Positions 48,241 to 58,700 of a DNA stretch of 64,000 nucleotides are shown here, one piece after another. Below the pieces are notes generated by a model. The model worked only from the letters and a program-made list of their open reading frames with translations. It had not been told where the DNA came from and did no database searches. A program made the translations under genes and the position numbers. Within the stretch, counting starts at the first letter, position 1. Each line of letters opens with the position of its first letter. Source of the stretch: Mactromeris polynyma (Eukaryota > Mollusca > Bivalvia > Venerida > Mactridae); contig JASFXZ010000001.1 of the NCBI GenBank assembly GCA_032209605.1, forward strand, positions 31,624,619 through 31,688,618, written 5' to 3'.

Positions 48241-50165
48241 AATACAAAATGTAGTCGATAATTCAATCATCAATCTGGAAACCAACATGATCAAAACATA
48301 CTCGCCGTATAGACGTAGTAAGTGTAACCATACTATAAAATAATTGTGTGACCTTGGTTCTGTGTTGTTTATCTCGTGTTTACATGGACTCTTTCCAGTG
48401 TTTGTACATCTTGTATCAGAACAGTATCTGCAAACGTTATTAGTTTGAGCCAGTCTTACAGTATTACTCTTGGACGGAAACCCAATCTGTTTTTGATATG
48501 GTAACAAACCCCAAGAATACCTACAGTTGTATGATTGACAGTATCTGCAATCGTTATTAGTTTGAGTATCAAACCTGTCACACAGTATTAGTCTTGGACG
48601 GAAAACAAGACATTCTTATATCTGTTTTTGATATGGTAATATACCTTTTTGCCAAGAAAAATTCAGTTCATGATAGTAATAAATCAAACATGCGCAATAC
48701 CTAGGAATCTCTATAGTTGTACGATTGGTATGTCTGCACGTACCACAATCATACATAAATTCAAGCATTGTATTCTACGGTTTTGTGAGGTGTACATACA
48801 TACCAACATGTCACACATTCTATATATTTTAGCTCGACTATTCCATGAAGAGATGTTATCTTAACACACGTGTTGCTCTGTAGTCATGTGTCGTTCCATT
48901 TTCAGGTTTTCGAGTTCTTTGATGACGTTGTGATGTTCGGTTATCTTGTTCTTTGGTTCTCCTTAGTTGTCCTTTATGGTCGGGCTGCCCATTCCTTGCG
49001 CCCCTGTTCCTTTGTGTGTTTACCCTTGCGTCTCCTCGGTGCCTGGTGTTTCAGGACTGTTCTTTTTTTCCGTGGGTCTTTGTGGGGAGGCATTGTCTTG
49101 TGTCGGTGGCGTTGCCTGTAGCAACTTATTCTCTCTCTTACCATTTCGGTTATGTTTTGTCCCCTCCTTATGCTTGTCTCCTCCTTCTTCCTAGTTCTGA
49201 CTAGCAACGTCGGGATGTGTCAATCCATCTGGCTCTCCCTGCTCCAATTTTGTTTCTTCGCAACTATATATGTACTTTAAGTTCACTTTTAATAGCGTTC
49301 TTATAAGCTTTTCGAGCCAAGAATAGTTCCATTGTGTGCCGCGAATCGATTTCATTCGAAAGTATGTCCTGGTTTCATGAACAACCATTTTAAAACACTA
49401 ACTGTACATATTATCCGAACATAAAGAAGTGTGTGTTAGTGTATCAGTGAGAACACATAGAACTTTATCCACGGATAGGGTTCTTATTTCACTTCATATT
49501 TAACTGCTGGCTTACAATTTCGGTTCAATTATTCTTTTACTCAGTTTACGTGACTACATTTTCTATATATGGTCCAAAATGTGACGTCCAGGAATTTTGG
49601 TTACATCTTGAAAACCTTGGTGACCAAGTTTTTAAGTTCCTTAAATGCCACCGTACAACATTGGTAGTTACATATGATCATAAAATGTATTTGTTTCATA
49701 GAAGGGAAGTTGAAAATTTACCAAAAATAACCTGATCTGGAATGGAAAAAGCGTTTAAAAATGAAGATGTAACAAGGACACAAAAAGTTAACTTGTAAGT
49801 TTTCAATTCCAAACCTTTCTATTGATAGAAGAAAACAGTTTGTTTCAGTTTTAAAGAGAAATTTCATGCTAAAACCATTTTAGGTATTTGAATGAATAAC
49901 ATATCATCCCCTGGCACCAGAATAATGCACTACAAGTAAAGGGAAAGTGTTTGGTAAGATGTAACACATAGTCTTGGACAGCATAGTTTGGATCATATAT
50001 TGATAAAAATGATGATTTTACTCAGTGATACAAAGCTGATGGAATACATTATGGAAGTGACTTTCCATGTTCCAAAATGTTTTAATCATAACCTACAAAT
50101 TTATAACAACACCAGCGATAACCCCGATACGAAATAACACGTACGTGAAGCTACAACAGGACAAT
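48241..50165. other. Unit 5 spacer upstream of C1q gene 5
   Basis: Equivalent to 3249-5180. The 62-codon segment (49550-49735) is open. No gene seen. Confidence 0.55.
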
Positions 50166-50460
50166 AATAATAATAATATCTTTATTTATAGAAGATGACA
50201 TGTAAAGAGGTATACAAAAACAATTGTACAATTCTTAAATAAAACATGGGCTTCTAACAGACAACAACATAAATTGAAACACAATAATTATATAAAACAC
50301 ATTCGTTCATTCAAGACAATCACTCATCATATATTGTAAATAGTACATATATATCAGTATAATAGTAATTGCTAATAATAACTTTCATAACAAACATAAT
50401 AGAATGTAGACCATTTTACAATAAAAATGATTTTAATGCTCTTTTGAAAGTATTTACTGA
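50166..50460 (-). mobile_element. 5'-truncated LINE insertion upstream of C1q gene 5
   Basis: About 295 bp present only in unit 5, splitting the sequence that reads ACAATAACTCAATTCATTTC in unit 1. On the minus strand it ends AATAAAGATATTATTATTATT, a polyadenylation signal plus (ATT)n tail. No clear target duplication. It stops 85 bp upstream of the TATA box. Confidence 0.65.
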
Positions 50461-50545
50461 CTCAATTCATTACGTGGCGTTGAAAAGTAAAGGTCTTTAA
50501 GCGGATATTCGAGCGGTTTGTGAAAGTAGCGCTCTTGTGTTCCTG

Positions 50546-50553
50546 TATAAATA
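50546..50553 (+). promoter_or_regulatory. TATA box of C1q gene 5
   Basis: TATAAATA, intact, 61 bp before the start codon. Confidence 0.65.
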
Positions 50554-50606
50554 ACCGAAGCAATCCAGACTTGTTTAGTTACTTACTCAGTGTTATAAGT
50601 TATAAG

Positions 50607-51989
50607 ATGTTTCACAACAAAATGTCGACTTTCGCATATGTCGTCTGCTTTCTGTTTTGTTCATGTTCGGGATTAAACCTTGAGCACACTTGTTCAAAAT
50701 TTCATTATGAAGAACAAACGCTCGAGAAATTAATTCGATTGCAGCTGTTTGTTGAAAGAACCAAGGAGGAAATGGACGTAACATAGAACAAAGTGATGGA
50801 TACGCTTTCCGAATTATCCAAGGAACGCGAAGGGATTAAGGCAGACGTGCAAGCCGCGATTGGTGAAATCAATCAAGTGAAGAGTAACGCTGAAAAGGAG
50901 ATGGCAACCTTAAAGAAGCATTATTCTGATGCCATCGACAGTTATGCTAAAGAAACAACAGAAACAAAGGGTACGTAGAAACCATAGTAAAGGCGTTAAC
51001 CTTATATATTTATAAATGACCTTATCTTTATTTTCATCTTGAACAATGACTTATTTAACCTATTATATACCCATAATGCATTATTGCGTGTATAGAAATG
51101 TGTTCACGGGACATAGGTGCCCCCCACTTTTATGATGTTGTTGGTTTTTCTGACAAGTAGTTTGGGTACTGTAAAAAGTGACTAGTATGGATGTAAAATC
51201 ATTGCTGAAGAATATTACTATCTACAACCGCTTTAATATTCAATATACATGTATCTCATATATTTGATGAAAGTCGACTAAATCAATGCCCCCCCCCCCC
51301 CCCCGAATGCAAAACTGTATATGCTATTGGCCCTATATGTCTTCTTTCACAGTGTTCAGGACATCAGGCTATTTTTCGATGTCAGGGTCGTAACTTTGCT
51401 TTCATTGGTTTAATCCTAGATGTCCAACTTCGTATACATGTATTATGCTACATAATGTTCAAATGAAGTCAAGAAATCTACTGAAAGAATGGTAAATATT
51501 AATATTATGCACTAACTCTTCCAAGTTGAATAGTTACGTGTTCTTTAATGCCCATTCATTCTTATCTTCACAGAAACGTTAGTGACTCCAGTTGTAGCCT
51601 TCAAGAGCCATATAGTGACGGATAAAGCCATGATTGATAACAAAATAGTTGCGTTTAGTACAAACCTACTAAATACTGATGGTTCCTACGACAACAAGAC
51701 TGGTATATTCACAGCTCCGCTAGGTGGCGTGTACATCTTCACAGCTCAAATCTGTCTAGCCATAAAAGTGCGTTCTTACTATATAATTAACGTTGGAGGA
51801 ACAGACATGAGTTCTGCTCTTCTAGGCGATGAAAACTATGAAACGTGTTACACTATCGACACCATCGTGAAAGTGGCGAAAGGAACTGAGACAACTGTGC
51901 GCTGCAAGGCTTCTTGTGCCAGTGACAGCGTCTGGGAAAATGCTTACTCCAAAAACAGTTTTTCTGGAGTTCTAATACAAGGAATTTAA
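50607..51989 (+). pseudogene. C1q-domain gene, copy 5, with premature stop
   Basis: Exons 50607-50970 and 51574-51989 with an intact phase-1 GT-AG intron of 603 bp. Codon 60 is TAG (50784-50786) where the other four copies have CAG, a single C-to-T change; the product would end in the early coiled coil with no C1q head. The rest of both exons is open and otherwise undamaged, so the lesion is recent, is a segregating null allele, or is a sequencing error. The head is nearly the same as copy 1, differing at three residues noted by eye (VAF, ETT, CAS). A 5'-truncated LINE also sits just upstream of its promoter. Confidence 0.85.
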
Positions 51990-52902
51990 TAACATATCAA
52001 CTATTACTGTTTACTATTGCTTTTGATACTTAATTGTAGTAGTTTTACACAGTGTGACAGTCAGAGGTGTTTCTAGAATTGTGCCAGTTTTGTTGTGTAA
52101 TATCGGAATGTTAAATAGCTTTTTTATTTTACGTTTGCTCATTGAACAACGGTTTTTAACTACGTAGAAGGTTTCCCCCTAGCGATTTCTAGTGATTTCA
52201 CTTTTCTTACTTTATCGATACTAACTGGGACAAATATATTGGTTCCATATTGATAATCCTAGATAAATTCCATTGCTTATCGATAGCGATAAACGGTATC
52301 ATTGGGCAATATCTTCGATACGTAGCTTCGATTGTTTTGGAAGCGTTAAATATTTTTTCAGTATCAGTTTCTTCATAATAATAAATGAACATACGGTCAT
52401 GAAATTTATGCATATAGAATGCTAGAATTTTTTTTTCACAATCCTACTTTATACGTTGATAGCTCTGCATGACAGAGTCACTCCATGACTAACTTAGATT
52501 GTGTAGAATCAAAGTAAAGGGAGCACCATCAGGATGAATGGTTTTATATTCTAATTGATCTTGCGATGAAGAGTAATTTTAACTTATTTGTAAGGAAGGT
52601 TGTAAGGACACTAAACATAGTCCATATTGGTGTGGCCTAAATGTATGCCACAAACACTTCTATAGAGTGGGAGAAATAGAAAAGAGTGTAACATTAAATT
52701 TGGACCCCTTTGAAAAATAACTCCGATAGTGTCAATTTACAAGCATAAAGGGACAGGACAGTACTGGGACTCTTACCCAAGGCCCTTAGGGTCAGTTTTC
52801 AACGTTTTCTCTTTAGTGCGACACCGCCTCCGTGATCTAATTGTTTAGGTCGTTGACTTGTAATAACAAAATATATTACCACTGTATTACCTTTGTCTGA
52901 TC
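51990..52902. other. 3' flank of C1q copy 5
   Basis: As in other units, with a small deletion near 52600 that removes the GCCGAGGACC segment. No gene seen. Confidence 0.55.
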
Positions 52903-52974
52903 GCCCGGCTGGTTCAATTGGTAGAGCGCTAAGTTGTCACCCGACAGTTCCAAGTGCGATTCCCGGGTTGGGCA
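52903..52974 (+). mobile_element. tRNA-Lys-like SINE head, unit 5
   Basis: A box TGGTTCAATTGG. The B box is altered to GTGCGATTC, so Pol III promotion is probably weakened. Confidence 0.6.
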
Positions 52975-54203
52975 GGCATGTTCTTCCGTGACATTGGCTA
53001 CGGTCATGCCCTCCATAAGTGGATAAGTTGTCAGTTGCTTGTGGGAGAGCATGTTTGTACTGCTTGATCATTTTCGAAAAACTGATTTGGTCAACTGATT
53101 AAACTACTTTGGTAATGATGTCTACACCCACTGCTGTACTACATTGGTCTTTTTGTGTACGCCTATACGGTCACCGCTGTTCAACACTGGCCATTCTGTT
53201 ACTAAAATTAGTAGGAACATTACAGACATATTGAATTTTCTGTGTCTTAAATTTCTATTTGATATATTCATTTTTAATTGCAATATCCTAAATATGTCAT
53301 CGGAGTACTTAATATAACTTTTGTTAAGTGTATATTGTGTTACATTTGTCATTCCTTTTATGCACTCCACTGGATTACATTTGTCATTCTGTATATGTTC
53401 TCCACAGGATTGCAATTGCCATTTTTTAGTTGTACTCAACAGGATTAAATTTGTCAATATGCATGTATTCTACTGGATTGCATTTGTATACCTGTATATG
53501 TATGATACTTGATTGCATTTGTCATTTTATATACGCACTCTACAGGATTTCATATGTTTTAGTGTTTTAGTGTCTTGGGGTTGAGTCCCTGTACCGAACT
53601 GTCTCTTTAAGTGAGACAGTTGACATTTTCTTACGGAGGATCAAAGCCTTATAATGGTCATTCCCAGGATCGATGGTAATGTAAATTGGCTGAACTGATC
53701 AGCAATATTGATTAAAACATTGTCGGAGTCATTTTTCAACGTTTAATGTTACAACGGCATGCATACATTTTCAATCACGCAAACTCCTAGCAACAGTTAC
53801 TAGAGACAACTGTGATTTGAGCTCGGAACACCTCGGCGATTATTAGTATAATAGATTTGCATGTATTCCGAGCTCTGCCGGATACCGTCGAGTAAGTACG
53901 ATTGTTTTCTGTGCGAGTATTGTGGTTTAGTGGAGAAAAAATTAAGTGACGCTCAACACATCCAGCTTTTTATGTTACATTGTTTATTTACGAGTTTAAA
54001 CCTATGCTTTTGTTTTTTTTGCTATGAATGAAAACATATGTTTGTTGGTTGTTGTATGTGCTTGTGCAATAAATATACATACATCATCGCAGTTAGTTGT
54101 TTCGTAAAGAATGTCCGAGGTATTATATATTTCTGCCTGAAAACAGAATGCTTGTGAAAGATGCTTTTTTGCAAAATTGAGTTATAACAATACAATACGC
54201 TTA
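52975..54203. other. Unit 5: SINE body candidate, 34-bp repeats and hairpins
   Basis: 34-bp repeats at 53335-53565, octamer hairpin 53819-53875. No gene seen. Confidence 0.6.
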
Positions 54204-54381
54204 TAGTAAAACCTCAATAATAAGACCACCCTTGGGACACTTGAAAACTGGTCTTAATATTGAGGAGGTCTTAATATTGAGGTTGAATTAAGAGCAAAAC
54301 AGTGAACATGGATTTGAAAAATGTCTTCTTAATTTTGAGATGTTCTTATCATTGATGTGGTCTTTAATTGAGGTTTTACTG
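54204..54381. mobile_element. MITE-like element 2, unit 5
   Basis: 178 bp, TA on both sides, termini as at 8246-8423. Confidence 0.7.
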
Positions 54382-55375
54382 TATTTCAACATTTTAAAAC
54401 GTTCATACAAAGTTTATAGTCACATACGTTATATGTGCGAGAAAGAAAATTACAACACTTAATATAAACCAGTACAGTAGTTATCAGTAATGGTACAATT
54501 TCAAAATGTAACTTTTAAACACAGATAGATACAGGTTCATCCCCAAAAGATGTTTGTTTGGTTTAACTCTACCTAGCAAAACATACATGTAGGTGGGTAG
54601 GTAGTTATTTTTATAACTACATGTTTTGGTATTTATGGTCATATTAATAGTGTTAACTATTATTATGCTGCTAAGATTAATTAACCACTGACACGTCAAA
54701 AACGTTTTTTAGAAGGGGCCATTTTTATTGGTGGGCAAGGTTTTGCCAAACAAACAATCTTTTTAAGTATGGCCTAGTAATAGTTTTCACAGACTGACGT
54801 GCTTTCCTTGAAATCAACATTACGAAATATGTGTATTCTGCCAATTAAGGTAAATTTGCAGACGTTGTTATCTTGAAAACGTGATACAATAGAATTTATC
54901 AATTTTAGGCCAATGACAATACTATTGACCAATGTAGTTTTGTTTTCGTTCTTAATACACAAACAGACAGACATAACGTAGCTCTGTATTACACTTTTAC
55001 GACCAGGCATTGAGATATCTACTCGAGGCTTCAATTAAGTGAGTTATGCAGATCGTGGTTTCACCAGTGTATTAACGGAAGAGTATTCGTTTTTACCCAT
55101 CTGAGAGCTCGTCGATGGACCAATTCTTGTTTATTTATGTTTACCTGTGTACATTGTGACAGCGCAGTAGGTAAACACACTTACAGATGTTATTACTTAT
55201 TTATTACTTAATATGTATTTATTATTTTAGGTCACGTTACTATATTTATACTATTTTATTCCCACCTTTCAGTGATACAAACAATTAATTTACAAATATT
55301 AAGAGGATAGTAATTAGATATACATAGTACAGTGAAAATGAATCCTAGTAAATGTCAAATACATGAAGATAAAAT
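54382..55375. other. Unit 5 right part and right edge of the array
   Basis: Homologous to 8424-9434. Homology stops after GATAAAAT at about 55375, the same base where DR2 begins in the internal units. No gene seen. Confidence 0.65.
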
Positions 55376-55797
55376 AATAATTTTTGAATATTGTATTAAG
55401 CTGTTAAATATACAAATATCTATATTACAAGCACGGGCATATGTCCGTGATACAAGCATACGACTAGGAAATAAGACAGAGCACATTTTAAAGCCAATGC
55501 ACAATAATAGGTACAAAAACATTATGTATCAACATACAATCCATATACATGAAACGACAGACCGTCTCGACGTGTTTTTAATGTGTTTTCTGTATTTTCA
55601 TGAGTCACTCCTGCAAAAATGAATCACAATGAAGGCCCAATAGTAAAATAAATGCTAACATGGCTTCAATGGAAACACGGAATTAAATAGACAATGTTTA
55701 ATTCCGCGATGGAAACGACCAGAGGCGAAACATCTTGGGGCCGAAGCGACCAAATTTAACGACCGTACGAATTACACTTAGTCCGAACTAATAAAAA
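55376..55797 (+). promoter_or_regulatory. Unique sequence with the MED12 5' region
   Basis: Not part of the tandem units. Contains a near-palindrome CACGGGCATATGTCCGTG (about 55432) and a perfect 9-bp dyad GGAATTAAA / TTTAATTCC (55679-55687, 55697-55705), flanked by ATGGAAAC on each side. No TATA box seen. The promoter and 5' UTR of MED12 must lie here or overlap unit 5. Confidence 0.5.
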
Positions 55798-58700
55798 ATG
55801 GCCGCTTTTCCCAGTCAGGATAAGCGGCCGCTTAAAAAGCTTAGGCTCGGTCCTCCAGATGTTTATCCTCAAGATGCTAAACAGAAAGAGGTACGTTATT
55901 GATTTCTCTAAAGTAATAATATGATCATTTTATACTGTCTAACTCCATTTTATTGTGTTTCGTTATTCAGTAATTGTGCATAAACTGTCCCTATGTCTGG
56001 ATATGCCTTTTTGTCCGATTTTTAAGTCCAAATGTATGTATTTCTGTCGTATTTAATGCCAGTATATTCTCATTTTCTTTTTATAGGATGAGCTTACTTC
56101 AACAAGTGTTAAGTTGGGATTCAGCAATTTGCCTCACTTCAATGATGAGGTATGTAATTGGTAAATGTACATGTATGTACACACATTGGCTTTTGAAGAG
56201 TTCTCTCACAACTCTGGATTTTGACATTTTGTATTCCTGAATGTTTATGGCAAACATCCCACTGTTTCTGAAATATTTGTGACTGTTGAGTGGTCTTTTG
56301 TAATTTCTTTTATTTGATTATGATTAATCAAAATTTCATATGCACAGTTTAAAGTAAAACACATGCACTGCAGTGTGATAGTAATATTTATTTTATTATT
56401 ATTGTTATGTTTGAATCATTGATAATTGGAAGCTGGCTTTGATATGCTTTCTTCTTCTTCTTCCGTGTTATGAGCTGGGATCTTGACAGATCGTATAAAG
56501 CTCAGCGAAAATTTAATGCATGGTGACGGTGATCAGATGTTATCGTAAAAGTAATAACATCTTTTCAAATATACAGGTAAAAGTCGTTTAAAATTTTGTA
56601 CATATAACTTCATAAGGTCTGTAGATCTAATGCCAGACCCTGAGGAGTGACTGGAAGTCCTCGAGGGTTGTCGCTGATGTGATCCTGGTGGGGAGAGTGT
56701 TCCATTCCCTCACTGTCCTAGGAAAGAATGTGCCAAGGTAAGTGCTGTCCTTGTGGCGCTCTTGGTAGAATCTGTTTCCTCCTCTGGTTCGTGAGTCACC
56801 AGGTTTCAGGTAGTCTGGTGCTGGAATGTCAACTAGACCATTGTTGATCTTGAATAGCATCTGTAGTCTGGATAGTTGTCGTCGCCTTTGGAGCGATTCC
56901 CACTGGAGGTCCTCAATTATCTTCGTGACACATCCAGGGGTCTTGCTCCGATAGTCGTTGACAACAAATCTAGCAGCTCGTCGTTGAACTTGTTCAAGAT
57001 CTCTGATGCTGGTTGATGAAACAGGGTCCCATACACTGGCTGCATATTCCATTGTAGGGCGTGCTAAAGTATTGTATGCTGCGGCTTTCACTGATTGTGT
57101 GCAGTCCCTGAGATTGCGGCGTAAGAAACCTATGGTCCTGTTTCCCTTAGAGATAACGCTCTGGGTATGCGTGTTCCAGCATAGGTCGTCTGTAATGGTC
57201 ACCCCTAGGTACTTGCTGGCATCCACAACTTCTAGTGTCAGTCCATGGAGCTGATAGTTTGTCTCAATGATTCTTGCTCGCTTGGGTGCTATTCGAAGTA
57301 CCACACACTTGCTTGGGTTGAAACTCATCAGCCATGACTTCTCCCATGACTCTAGTGCAGTAAGGTCGTCCTGTAGTAGCTTGCTGTCTTGAATGTTGCA
57401 GATGACTTTGAAGAGGAGACTGTCATCAGCAAAGAGCTTGACTATAGATGAGATGATAGATTCTGGGAGATCGTTAATATAAGCTAGGAATAGCAAAGGT
57501 CCTAGTACCGATCCTTGGGGAACTCCTGACTTTACTTCAGCCTTGTCTGATGTTGCTCCTTCTAGGATGACCTGCTGGTTCCTTCCGGTAAGGAATGACT
57601 TGATCCATTGGAGAACATTTCCTCTGACTCCGTAATGGTTCAATTTGTGCAGTAGTCTGTTGTAAGGCACTTTGTCAAAGGCTTTAGCGAAGTCAAGGAG
57701 GATCACATCCACTTGTTTGCTGTCAGCCAGTTTTGATGCGATTTCTTGGACTGTGGTGAGTAGCTGGGTCTCACATGACCGCTTCTTTCTAAACCCGTGT
57801 TGGCTATTGGTAAGGATGTTGTGCTCGTCAAAATGGTCCATTATGTTGCTGTGAATTATATGCTCTAGGATCTTGCAGGTGATTGATGTTAGTGATACCG
57901 GTCTGTAGTTCGCGGCCTGGTGTCGATCTCCTTTCTTGAAGATAGGAACTACCATTGCATCCCGCCATTCATCAGGAATTTGTCCAAGATTAAGGGACAT
58001 CTGGAAGAGCTTCGCCAAGGCTGGGGCTAACTCTGTTGCTGCTGCCTTCAGAATAAAGGACGGGATGGAATCGGGACCTGTAGCTTTGTGCGGTCTGAGG
58101 TTTATCAGCAATTTATGAATTCCTTTCCAGTCTACTATGATGTGTGGCATGGTGGGTGTGTTGCTGGCTCCCAAGTCTGGCATGTCAGATTGGTCTTCTT
58201 CAGTGAAGACTGACTTGAACTGGTCGTTCAGGATGTTTGCACGGGCAGCAGGGTCACTCTGTATGTAGCCATTTGTATTCTTCAAGGGTGCGACTCCTGT
58301 TGATTCTTGTCCTTTGCTCTTTACATATGACCAGAAGCGCTTTGGGTTTTGTCTATAGTCGCTGCAGATAGTTTCTTCTATGTATTTCTTGTTAGCTTTT
58401 CTAATATGATGTTGTGTTTCCTTCTGTAGGCGTTTGTATCTATCCATGTCTCTTTTCTTTTTAGTAATTCTGGCTTTCTTGAAGGCTCTTTGCTTGCGTC
58501 GGATTGAGCGCTTTATCTCGGTGTTCATCCAAGGATTGGTGTATCTTGATGTAGACATTTTGGATGGGACACGCTTGTCAATTACTTCAAGAATGGTGGT
58601 CTTCACATTTAACCAAACTTTGTTTATGTCCTTATCAGTTTCTTCTATGGTGTCCGAAAGATTTGAGAGATCATTTTTGATTTCCATAATGTCTGCTTTC

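Noticed and set aside
55332..55622. 96-codon ORF across the array edge
   Set aside because: It spans the junction between duplicated and unique DNA, and no homology is recognisable.
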